This document shows, piece by piece, positions 8,161 through 16,703 of a stretch of DNA of 64,000 nucleotides. The position numbers and the translations under genes were made by a program. The DNA is from Alphaproteobacteria bacterium. GTDB lineage: Bacteria; Myxococcota_A; UBA796; GCA-2862545. The notes beneath the pieces were generated by a model. It was not told the DNA's origin. It saw nothing but the letters and a program-made list of their open reading frames with translations, and did no database searches. Position 1 is the stretch's first letter. Each line of letters opens with the position of its first letter. The stretch lies in NCBI GenBank assembly GCA_020632885.1, contig JACKEQ010000025.1, positions 23,350-87,349 on the forward strand, given 5' to 3'.

Positions 8161-8508
8161 TCAGTAGTCGACCGCGATGTTCCAGCGGCGCTGGAGGGAC
8201 ACGAGCACGTGGTCCTCGCGCGCATCCTCGGTGTCGCCCTCCGCGATGGCGGTGAGGACGGTCATGATCAGGCGTCGGGCCTCGGGGCGACGGACCGCCA
8301 TCGCGATCTCGAGGGCCTGGTCCAGGCTCTCGTAGCGATCCTTCGTGCCCTCCATGGCGCGCGCGAACGCCAGCGGACCGAGCGCGTTGGCGATCTCCAT
8401 GAGGTCGAGCACCTCCGACTTCGAGACGTGACCGTCCGCGCGGACGAGGTGCTTCGCGAGCGCCACGAGGGCGACCTGCTCTGCAGTGGTGAGATCCTTG
8501 AGCTCCAC
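8161..8508 (-). CDS. TerB-like helical protein
   Basis: 115 aa, start GTG 8508 preceded by GGAGG. The sequence is all-helical: LVALAKHLVRADGHVSKSEVLDLM resembles the TerB-type helix pair with its acidic ADG.is..E loop, and RRLIMTVLTAIAEGD resembles the second pair. No signal peptide is present, so it is likely cytoplasmic. TerB-like domains are found in many membrane-stress and metal-response proteins, but this short form gives no specific role. It is followed on the same strand by the CPACG peptide gene. Confidence in the family is moderate. Confidence 0.6.
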   Translation of the reverse strand: MELKDLTTAEQVALVALAKHLVRADGHVSKSEVLDLMEIANALGPLAFARAMEGTKDRYESLDQALEIAMAVRRPEARRLIMTVLTAIAEGDTEDAREDHVLVSLQRRWNIAVDY

Positions 8509-8594
8509 GGGGCCTCCGCCCGCATCGTACTCCGATCCGCCACCGTCATGCCCGGCGTGCGCGCAGGGGCTATCCTGCGTCCCGGGAGGCCCGG

Positions 8595-10088
8595 ATGAAG
8601 AAGGCGAACGCGGATCGGTCGGCCATCATGGAGGCCCTCGAGCACGCGGGGGGCAACCGGCCCGGCGTCGCGCGGGCGGTGGGGGACCAGACGGGCATCC
8701 CCGAGGCCGACGTCCACGGGGTGGCCACGTTCTACACGCTGCTCGCGAAGCCCGACGTGCAGGTGCGGGTGTGCCAGGGCCTCTCGTGCCAGCTCGAGGG
8801 GGCCGCGCGGCTGCTCGAGGACGCCCGGCTCTCGGGGGCACGGGTGGAGGCGGTGAGCTGTCTCGGCCAGTGCGACCGGGCGCCTGCCGCCCTCGACGAG
8901 CACCTGGAGCCCGTGCTCACGGCCCCTCGGGGGGGCGTGCTCCCGGCGGACCCGTCGCTGCCGATCGATCTCGGAGGGCCTGACACGTCGGCCTATTCCG
9001 CACTGGCGCGCGCCATGGCGATGGGCCCGGACGCCGTCATCGCCGCCATCCGCGAGTCGGGGCTGCAGGGCCGCGGTGGGGCGGGCTTCCCGGCCCACGT
9101 GAAGTGGAGCGGGGTGCGCGCGGGCGAGGGGCCCCGCCACCTCGTCGTGAACGCGGACGAGGGAGAGCCCGGCACCTTCAAGGACCGCGAGGTGATGCTG
9201 CGCCGTCCCCACAAGCTCCTCGAGGGCATCGCCATCGCGGCCCACACGGTGGGCGCCGACACCGCGTGGATCTACATCCGCGGCGAGTTCCAGCCGTGCC
9301 GTCGGGCCCTGGAGCGCGCGCTGGTCGAGGCGAAGCTCGACCTGGACGTGCGGTTCGTGGACGGTCACGGGGCCTACATCTGTGGGGAGGAGACAGCGCT
9401 CCTGGAGGCCATGGAGGGCCGGCGGGGCATGCCGCGCCTCAAGCCTCCCTTCCCGACGGTCCAGGGACTTTTCGGACGGCCCACGCTCATCCACAACGTG
9501 GAGACGCTCGCGTGCGTGCCGTCCATCGTGGAGCGCGGCGGCGCCTGGTTCGCGGGGCTCGGCAGGGGAGAGCCCGGTACCAAGCTGTACTGCATCAGCG
9601 GGCACGTGCAGCGGCCCGGCGTGTACGAGCTCCCGCTCGGGGTGACGCTCGACGAGCTCGTGGAGGTCGCGGGTGGCTACGTGGGCACCCCGAAGGCCTT
9701 CAGCCCGGGCGGGGCGTCGTCGGGCTTCCTGCCCATGGCGCACCGGGACGTGCCGCTCGCCTTCAAGCCTCTGGCGGCGCTCGGCTCCATGCTCGGGAGC
9801 GCCGGGGTGGTCGTGCTCGACGACACCGTCGACATGGCGGACGCGGCCCGCTGGGGCCAGGTGTTCTTCGAGGACGAGACGTGTGGGCAGTGCGCGCCGT
9901 GCCGGATCGGGTGCTCGCTCCAGCGGCGGGCCGTCGAGGACTACCGAGCCCACCGCGACCCCGCGCACCTCGCGAACGTAGAGGCCGTTCACCACGAGAT
10001 GGACGAAGGGAGCATCTGCGGGCTCGGGATGACCGCGTCGATGCCGCTCCTCTCGGCCATGCGCCACTTCCCCGAGGACTTCGCGTAG
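8595..10088 (+). CDS. NAD-dependent formate dehydrogenase flavoprotein (NuoE-NuoF fusion) beta subunit
   Basis: 497 aa. The N-terminal NuoE-like thioredoxin-fold domain (1-125) carries the 2Fe-2S cysteines VCQGLSC and CLGQC. The NuoF-like part follows: GRGGAGFPAHVKW and NADEGEPGTFKDR for FMN/NADH binding, ICGEETALLEAMEG, and the 4Fe-4S site CGQCAPCRIGC with a later Cys in SICGLG. This is the diaphorase module that passes electrons from formate dehydrogenase to NAD+. The start ATG 8595 follows GGGAGG, with TATCCT 18 bases upstream. It lies in the operon with the selenocysteine alpha subunit at 11991, separated by two genes. Related complexes include HoxF and NuoEF; the neighbouring alpha subunit favours formate dehydrogenase. 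Confidence 0.9.
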   Translation: MKKANADRSAIMEALEHAGGNRPGVARAVGDQTGIPEADVHGVATFYTLLAKPDVQVRVCQGLSCQLEGAARLLEDARLSGARVEAVSCLGQCDRAPAALDEHLEPVLTAPRGGVLPADPSLPIDLGGPDTSAYSALARAMAMGPDAVIAAIRESGLQGRGGAGFPAHVKWSGVRAGEGPRHLVVNADEGEPGTFKDREVMLRRPHKLLEGIAIAAHTVGADTAWIYIRGEFQPCRRALERALVEAKLDLDVRFVDGHGAYICGEETALLEAMEGRRGMPRLKPPFPTVQGLFGRPTLIHNVETLACVPSIVERGGAWFAGLGRGEPGTKLYCISGHVQRPGVYELPLGVTLDELVEVAGGYVGTPKAFSPGGASSGFLPMAHRDVPLAFKPLAALGSMLGSAGVVVLDDTVDMADAARWGQVFFEDETCGQCAPCRIGCSLQRRAVEDYRAHRDPAHLANVEAVHHEMDEGSICGLGMTASMPLLSAMRHFPEDFA

Positions 10089-11501
10089 ATGCTGGAGCTC
10101 CGGCCCCTCCTCGCCCGCTGGCGGAAGGCGCCGAGCGCGCTCCTCGCGGACGTGATCGACACCCTGCCCACGAACGACGTGCCGGGCCTGGCGCGTCCCT
10201 CCGAGCGGGTCGCATGGGCCGAGGAGGCCATCGTGCGGCGCGACCCCGCCGACCTGCGCGCCATCCTCGAGATCTGTCGGGAGCAGCGCTCGATGACCGT
10301 GGCCACCGGGCTCCTGGAGGGTCTGGCGGCCTGGCCGGCGGACCCCCGCCTCACGACGTGCCTGCGCGACTGGCTCGACCGTCCGCCCTGGACGAGCAGC
10401 GCGGGCCAGAAGGCGTGGGGGCGGGCCTTCAAGCTCCTCGCGAAGGTGCCGGACAGCCGGGTGGCGGGCCTGTTGCCGTACGACGGTGTGAGCCGGTTCG
10501 GGGAGCTCCGGGCGGCCTGGGTCACCGCGAAGCTCGAGAAGCTGCGCGGTGGGCCCGATCACGCGGTCACCCCCGCGGAGGAGGCCGCGTGGACGGCGCA
10601 CCTGCGGGAACACCGCAAGCGGCTCGCGCAGGCGGTCGACGCGCGCGAGCAGGCCGATCAGCTCCTCGCGCGCGTGTACGCGGAGCCGGCCGACCTCCTC
10701 GTGCGCCAGGTCCTGGCGGACGCGCTCCTCGACCTCGACGACCCGCGGGGTGAGCTCCTGCAGCTCCAGCTCGGTCCGCCGTCCCGGGCCTCACGCGAGC
10801 GCGAGAAGGCGCTGCTCGGGGCCCACCAGGCCGCCTGGCTCGGCGCGATGCACGACGTGCTCATGAAGGGCGGGCGGGTCTGGAGGAACGGATTCCTGGC
10901 CGAGTGCCGGCTCCGGATCCGGTCGGAGGTGGACGCCGCGCGGGCGGCCGTGGAGCCCGGGTGGTCCCTCGTGGAGGTCCTCGACCTCGGGCGCTCGGTG
11001 TTCCACATGGACGGCCTGCCGACCCTCCTGCACGGGGCAGACTGGCGCTCGCTCCGCGTGGTGCGGGGGGTGATGGACCCCTTCGAGCTCGGGCAGGTCC
11101 TGGCGATGGACGTGCCGCTCGAGGAGCTGGAGCTCGCCACCGTGAAGTACGCCTACCGCGAGGACCGCACACCGGCGCGAGCCGCACGGCACATCCCCCG
11201 GATCGTGATGGAGGGCGGTTGGGTCGAGCAGCGGCTGCCCGTGGTCGTCGGGCGGCTCACCTGCGACACCCTGGAGGTGCGGGTACAGGAGGGTGCCTTC
11301 CTGCATGCGGATCCCGCGACCGCACCGGCCATGCTGGCCGACCTCGTGTCCATCGGCGACCGCGTGCTGTTCCGCGTGCTCTCGGGGTCCGCCGAGCACG
11401 CCTGCATCGAGTCCGTGGCGGTCGGCGTGACAGCCCGGGTCGATCCGGCGGCTTCTCCGGCCCTGAGGCGCGCCGTGGACATGGTGCGCTCCACGCTCTG
11501 A
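10089..11501 (+). CDS. TIGR02996-type repeat-companion domain protein
   Basis: 470 aa, starting on the base after the beta-subunit stop, so co-transcribed and probably coupled. Residues about 190-235 contain VRQVLADALLDLDDPRGELLQLQL, the hallmark of the TIGR02996 domain (YADWLEE.GDPRGEFI.LQ), which usually precedes leucine-rich or HEAT-like repeats. The C-terminal 240 residues are Leu-rich (SLVEVLDLGRSVFHMDGLPTLL, LEELELATVKYA), consistent with degenerate leucine-rich repeats. There is no signal peptide. Its position inside the formate dehydrogenase operon is odd and suggests an assembly or regulatory role, but that is inference. Confidence 0.75.
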   Translation: MLELRPLLARWRKAPSALLADVIDTLPTNDVPGLARPSERVAWAEEAIVRRDPADLRAILEICREQRSMTVATGLLEGLAAWPADPRLTTCLRDWLDRPPWTSSAGQKAWGRAFKLLAKVPDSRVAGLLPYDGVSRFGELRAAWVTAKLEKLRGGPDHAVTPAEEAAWTAHLREHRKRLAQAVDAREQADQLLARVYAEPADLLVRQVLADALLDLDDPRGELLQLQLGPPSRASREREKALLGAHQAAWLGAMHDVLMKGGRVWRNGFLAECRLRIRSEVDAARAAVEPGWSLVEVLDLGRSVFHMDGLPTLLHGADWRSLRVVRGVMDPFELGQVLAMDVPLEELELATVKYAYREDRTPARAARHIPRIVMEGGWVEQRLPVVVGRLTCDTLEVRVQEGAFLHADPATAPAMLADLVSIGDRVLFRVLSGSAEHACIESVAVGVTARVDPAASPALRRAVDMVRSTL

Positions 11502-11553
11502 CGGCTCAACCCGGGCCGCCGGGATCCGACGGGTCCTCCCCTGGAGGTGAGGC

Positions 11554-11952
11554 ATGTCCGGGTTCGTCTGGGAGCCACGGTTCGACCTCGGGGTCCCCGA
11601 GATGAACGACGAGCACAGGGTGCTCATCGCGAAGATGAACCGCCTGGAGGTGCTCCTCGGCCTCAACGCGCCGAGGAACACGGCGCGGGCGGCGCTGCAC
11701 GACCTCCTCACGTACACGAAGGAGCACTTCGCGAGCGAGGAGCGGTACATGGAGCGCATCGCCTACCCGGCCGTCGGGACCCACAAGCGCGTGCACGTCA
11801 GCCTGATCGAGCGCCTCGAGGGCTACGCCTCCGCTCACTCCGCGGGCGCCGAGCTCGGACAGGACTTCTTCGACTTCCTGCACTTCTGGCTGCGCGCCCA
11901 CATCTGCGGCGTCGACGCGAAGTACGCGGCCCACGCGCACGCCCCCGCGTAG
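11554..11952 (+). CDS. Bacteriohemerythrin
   Basis: 132 aa, the full length of a single-domain bacterial hemerythrin. The di-iron ligands are visible in NDEHRVL, the KEHFASEERYM helix (H..E), HKRVH and the C-terminal HFWLRAHICGVD. It would reversibly bind O2 at a non-haem di-iron site in the cytoplasm. ATG 11554 follows GGAGGTGAGG. It is encoded 38 bp before the oxygen-sensitive selenocysteine formate dehydrogenase alpha subunit and in the same direction. An O2-scavenging or sensing role for that enzyme is plausible but not shown. Confidence 0.9.
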   Translation: MSGFVWEPRFDLGVPEMNDEHRVLIAKMNRLEVLLGLNAPRNTARAALHDLLTYTKEHFASEERYMERIAYPAVGTHKRVHVSLIERLEGYASAHSAGAELGQDFFDFLHFWLRAHICGVDAKYAAHAHAPA

Positions 11953-11990
11953 CCGCGCACGGCCCGCCCCGGACGGGGTATGTTGGCGAC

Positions 11991-14693
11991 ATGACACCGA
12001 AGATCACGATCGACGGGCAGATCGTCCCCTTCGAGCCCGGTGAGACCGTCCTCGACGTCGCCTCCCGCCTCGGCCACGCCATCCCCTCCCTCTGCCACGA
12101 GCCGCGCCTGAAGCCCACGGGCGCCTGCCGGATGTGCCTCGTCGAGGTGCAGGGCCAGCGGCGCCTGCAGCCGAGCTGCGCCTGGAAGGCCGAGGACGGC
12201 GCGGTGGTCACCACGCGGAACGACCGCATCGACACCCACCGGCGCACGCTGCTCTCGATGTACGTGGCCGATCACGCCCTCGACGCGGACGGCCTCCCCG
12301 TCGACCAGGGCGGCACGGGCAACCGCCTGCGCACGCACGTGAAGGACCTCGGCACCGGTCCTGCGCTGGAGCCCCTCACGGCCGTCCGCCGCGACCGGGA
12401 CGACAGCAACCCCTACGTGCACTTCGACCCCGCGAGCTGCGTCGTGTGCGGGGCCTGTGTGCGCTACTGCGACGAGGTGGAGGCGGTGAGCGCCATCTCG
12501 CTGATCGACCGCGGGCGGCGCACCACCATCGGAACGGCCGATCAGCAGGGCCTGCTGGACAGCTCGTGCGAGCTCTGCGGTGGTTGCATCGCAGTCTGTC
12601 CCACCGGCGCCATGACCGAGAAGCCGGCCCTCGGCGTCCCGCGCGACCCCGAGCCCACGCGCACCACGTGCAACTTCTGCGGGGTGGGGTGTCAGGTCGA
12701 CATCCACGTGCGCGACGGCCGGATCTCCCGCGTCACCTCTCCGCCCCCCGGCACCACCGTGAACGACGGCAACCTCTGCGTGAAGGGCCGGTTCGCGATG
12801 GAGTTCGTGCACCACCCCGAGCGCCTCACGTCCCCCATGATCCGGGTGGATGGCGAGCTCGTGCCCACCACGTGGGACGTCGCCCTGCAGACCGCCGCGC
12901 GCGGGCTCCTCGGGGTGAAGCAGCGCCACGGGGCCGACGCGCTCGGCTTCGTCAGCAGCTCGCGATGCACGGGGGAGGAGAACTACCTCATGCAGAAGCT
13001 CGCGCGAGCGGCCTTCGGCACCAACAACTGTCACCAGTGTGCCGCCACTTGACACGCTCCCACGGTCGCCGGTCTGGTGACCATGTTCGGAGCTGGAGCG
13101 ATGACCAACGCCGTCCCGGAGATCCGGGGCGCGGACCTGCTGTTCGTCATCGGTAGCAACACCACGGAGGCCCACCCGGTCATCGCGATGGAGATGAAGC
13201 GCGCGGTCGTCCGGGGCGCGAAGCTCATCGTGGCGGATCCCCGGAGCATCTGGCTCACGGGCATCGCGGACGTCCACCTGCAGCTCCGTCCGGGCACGGA
13301 CGTGGCGCTGCTCACCGCGATGGCCCACGTCATCGTGGCGGAGGACCTCGTCGACCACGCCTTCATCGCGGAGCACACCGAGAACGTGGAGGCCGTGGTG
13401 GACGCCGTGCGCGACTGCACGCCCGAGTGGGCGGAGGGCGTCACGGGTGTGCCGGCGGACCTGATCCGCCAGGCCGCGCGGATGTACGCCACCACCGAGA
13501 AGGCCGGGATCTACTACACCCTCGGCATCACCGAGCACACGCACGGCACCGACAACGTCTACAGCCTCGCGAACCTCGTGCTGCTCACGGGCCACCTCGG
13601 CAAGCCGAGCGCCGGGATGAACCCCCTGCGCGGTCAGAACAACGTCCAGGGCGCCAACGACGCGGGCGCGTCCCCCATCTACTACCCGGGCTACCAGCGG
13701 GTGGACGACCCCGAAGCCCAGGAGCGCTGGGAGGCCGCGTGGGGCGTGCCGCTCTCGCCGGAGCCGGGGCTGAACCTCAACGTCATGATGAAGGGCCTGC
13801 GCGACGGGCGGATCCGCGGTCTGTACGTGATGGGCGAGGACATCCTGGTCTCGGAGCCCAACGCCTCGGCCCTCGAGGAGGGCCTGAACAATGCGGAGTT
13901 CATCGTGGTGCAGGACATCCTGCCCACGGAGACGATGCGCTTCGCGGACGTCGTGCTGCCCGCGGCGTGCTTCGCAGAGAAGGACGGCGTGTTCACGAAC
14001 ACCGACCGTCGGGTGCAGCGCGTGCGCAAGGCGGTCGAGCCTCCCGGAGAGGCCCGGGCCGACTGGCAGATCCTCTGCGACATGGCGAGGGCCGTCGGCT
14101 ACCCGATGCCCGACTACGCCCATCCTGGCGCGGTCTACGCGGAGATGGCGTCCAACAGCCCCATGTTCGCGGGCATCCGCCACGAGCGCATCGGCGCGGC
14201 GGGCCTGCAGTGGCCCTGTCCGGAGCCCGGCCACCCAGGCACGCCGACGCTGCACGTCGATGGCCCGAAGAAGGGGAAGGCCACGTTCATGCCGGCCGCC
14301 TACCGTCCCTCCGAGGAGCTGGCGGACGACGCGTTCCCGCTGGTGCTCTCCACGGGACGCACGCTCTACCACTACAACGCGGGCACCCAGACCCGCCGGG
14401 CGAACGGCGCGAGCACCAAGCAGCCCGGCAACTTCATCGAGATGCACCGCTACGACGCCCGCAAGCGAGGCCTCGCCAACGGCGACCGCGTGGAGGTCAG
14501 CTCCAGGCGTGGCGCCATCGAGGCCGAGGTGGTCGTGAGCCCGCGGATGCGCGTCGGTTGCGTGTGGATGCCGATGCACTTCCCCGAGCAGCTCACCAAC
14601 CGCCTCACCACGGATGCCGGCGACACCGTCACCGGCACCGCCGAGTACAAGGTGTGCGCCGTGCAGGTCAGTCCGCTGGCGGCCGCGAAGTGA
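11991..14693 (+). CDS. fdhF: Selenocysteine-containing formate dehydrogenase alpha subunit
   Basis: 900 aa when the in-frame TGA at 13050-13052 is read as selenocysteine 354. The order is a 2Fe-2S domain (Cys35, 46, 49, 63), two 4Fe-4S motifs (CVVCGACVRYC, CELCGGCIAVC), the Mo/W-bis-MGD 4Fe-4S motif CNFCGVGC...NLCVKG, and molybdopterin oxidoreductase domains to the end. The active site reads CAAT-Sec-HAPTVAGL, with His after Sec as in E. coli FdhF. The HCCC cluster usual before the ferredoxin domain has lost its cysteines (DHALDADGLPVDQGG). It oxidises formate (or reduces CO2) and passes electrons to the NuoEF-like subunit. There is no twin-arginine signal, so it is cytoplasmic. TATGTT lies 6 bases before ATG 11991 with no Shine-Dalgarno. 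Confidence 0.93.
13050..13082 (+). promoter_or_regulatory. Selenocysteine UGA codon with bacterial SECIS hairpin
   Basis: The UGA is followed by CACGC as in E. coli fdhF. A hairpin starts 11 bases after the UGA: GGTCGCC (13064-13070) pairs with GGTGACC (13076-13082) through seven pairs including one G-U. The loop is GGTCT and contains the apical GU bases recognised by SelB. Spacing and loop match the bacterial SECIS rule, and the reading frame continues without other stops to 14693. Confidence 0.9.
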
Positions 14694-16605
14694 CTCCCGG
14701 GGGCTCGCAGGAGTCCCGGACCCAGAGCTGGAGGTCGCCCGCGACGAGCTCCTCGCGCCAACCGCGCGCGGTGAGCGCGTCGGTGTCGAGCCGCTCGGAG
14801 GCCTTGCCGTCGAACGCGAGGCTCACGACGCAGCGGCGGTCCAGCTCGTCCAGCACCCAGGGCGCGTTCCGCCGCTTCCCGTTCCCGTCGACGAACCGGA
14901 GGAGCTTCACCCGCCTGAAGCCCTCCTCCTCCCCGATGTGCCGGTAGAGGTGCTCGAGGTAGAACTGGCGGACCCCGATGAGCGGCGGCCGCTCGAGCCA
15001 GGCGGTGGCGCAGATGGCGGCGTCGCGGTGCAGCAGGGCGGGGTGCACGCGGTCGTGGGCGATGGCCCGGGCGGCGATGGCGCACCCGTCCTCGACGCGG
15101 TCCCAGTGCGGCCAGCCCCACGACGCACGGCTCTGACGGTCGCCCACCCAGGGCCCCGCGCGACCGAACGCCACGAGGAAGAGCACGGCGAGCACCGCAC
15201 CGACCGGCACCCGGCGGACGCTCCAGATGGCCAGGCCCCCGAGGGAGGCGCCCAGGATCGCGAGTGTGGGGACCGACCAGTAGATCCGCCACTCGAACAG
15301 GGACGACAGCGTGCCGAGCCGATCGGCGGTCACGCCGTTCAGCAGGAGGAAGAACACCACCAGGACGTACCGGGCGGCCCACGGCGTGCGCGCGAAGGCG
15401 GGGAGGAGGGCGAGGAGACCGAACGACAGCGGCACGCGGGCGCCGGGACCGTAGAAGTCCACCCAGTCGTACGTGCGCGAGAAGTGGGGCGGGATCCCGG
15501 CTGCGTCGACGTCGAGCTTCACGAGCAGGAGCGAGACGACCGAGGGCAGCGCGGCGAGCAGACCTCCTGCCGCCGCCCGGACGGCGGAGCGGTCGGGCCT
15601 CAGGGCCGCGAGCACCGCGAAGGCCGCGCCGACCGGGGCTGCCACGAGGGCCGACGAGGTGAACGACGACGCGCCGAAGATGGCGAGCGCCAGGAGGGCC
15701 CACGAGCGGGCGTCCAGGCGGTCGGCGAAGCGCAGGGCCGCCCAGACGACGAGGGGCATCCAGACGGTCGCGAACACCGCCTTCCCCTGGAACATGCGCG
15801 CCATGGCGAAGTTGCCCGGCGTCGGGTTCAGACCGCCCCAGAGCGCCGCCAGCACGACGCTCGCGAGCACGGCGGGCACGGCGGCCCGCTCGCCGACCAC
15901 CTCGCGGGCCAACAGCCCCGCGGTGAGCGCGAAGAGCGCCGAGAACACCGCGGGGAGCACGCCGTAGTAGAGCCACTCGTGGCCGATGGGGACCAGGAAC
16001 GCGAGGGCCGCGACCAGGACCTCGAAGGACTGGGCGCGATGGGCGGGCTGCTGCACGGGGGCCGTGACGTCGCCGTGCATGACGTCGAACCCGAGGACCG
16101 GCAGATCCGGGTGGGCCAGCGTGCCCGCCACCTGGCCCAGGTAGTAGCCGTCGTCGCCGTCCGGCCGGTCCACCACGAGCGTGAGCACCGCGGCGGCGGC
16201 CCCCGCGACCAGCACGGCAGCGAGCCAGCTCCGGCGCGGGGCCGTCAGCGTGGGCTCTCTCGGCTGCAGCCCCGCGAAGGCCCCCATGGCCACGAGCAGC
16301 AGGGACCACGCGGCCACCCAGGGGATCATGCGCCCGTACCAGCCCCAGAGCGCGACGGCAGCCGCGGCGGCCAGTCCGATGGCGGTGGAGGACGGCGTGA
16401 CGGAGAGGAGCGCGGGTCTTGCGCTCCCGCCGAGCCATCGCCAGGTGAGCACAGTGGCCAGCAGGGGCAGCGGAAGGCCCGCCAGGAGCAGGTGGAACGA
16501 CCCACCGGCACGCACAACCAGCATGGTCCAGAGGTGGACGAACCCCACGGCGGCGACCGCGGCCTCCGCGACCCTCTCCGCGCGTCCCGGCACTCGATCG
16601 TCCAC
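14668..16605 (-). CDS. Large polytopic membrane protein (DUF6077/GT-C-like)
   Basis: 645 aa with about twelve hydrophobic helices, then a C-terminal extracytoplasmic domain of about 130 residues (CAIAARAIAHDRVHP...LQLWVRDSCEPPG). An acidic loop after the third or fourth helix reads RPDGDDGYYLGQVAGTL, placed like the catalytic Asp loop of GT-C glycosyltransferases and similar to DUF6077 proteins. The start GTG 16605 is chosen because TATGAC ends 6 bases upstream; GTG 16641 or ATG 16632 are in-frame alternatives. Its 3' end overlaps fdhF by 26 bp in convergent orientation. A lipid-linked sugar transfer role is possible but unproven. Confidence 0.7.
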   Translation of the reverse strand: MDDRVPGRAERVAEAAVAAVGFVHLWTMLVVRAGGSFHLLLAGLPLPLLATVLTWRWLGGSARPALLSVTPSSTAIGLAAAAAVALWGWYGRMIPWVAAWSLLLVAMGAFAGLQPREPTLTAPRRSWLAAVLVAGAAAAVLTLVVDRPDGDDGYYLGQVAGTLAHPDLPVLGFDVMHGDVTAPVQQPAHRAQSFEVLVAALAFLVPIGHEWLYYGVLPAVFSALFALTAGLLAREVVGERAAVPAVLASVVLAALWGGLNPTPGNFAMARMFQGKAVFATVWMPLVVWAALRFADRLDARSWALLALAIFGASSFTSSALVAAPVGAAFAVLAALRPDRSAVRAAAGGLLAALPSVVSLLLVKLDVDAAGIPPHFSRTYDWVDFYGPGARVPLSFGLLALLPAFARTPWAARYVLVVFFLLLNGVTADRLGTLSSLFEWRIYWSVPTLAILGASLGGLAIWSVRRVPVGAVLAVLFLVAFGRAGPWVGDRQSRASWGWPHWDRVEDGCAIAARAIAHDRVHPALLHRDAAICATAWLERPPLIGVRQFYLEHLYRHIGEEEGFRRVKLLRFVDGNGKRRNAPWVLDELDRRCVVSLAFDGKASERLDTDALTARGWREELVAGDLQLWVRDSCEPPGVTSRPPAD

Positions 16606-16703
16606 GGCCCCGTCATACCGACCCGTCCGCATCGCGGCCACACGTGGATCGGGGGTGGCGGCCCGCCCGCCCCAGACGATACACGTCGGCAGGAAGGCCC
16701 CCT

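Noticed and set aside
13050..13052. In-frame TGA as a nonsense mutation making fdhF a pseudogene
   Set aside because: The flanking residues match the Sec active site, the frame is open on both sides, and a SECIS hairpin follows at the correct distance.
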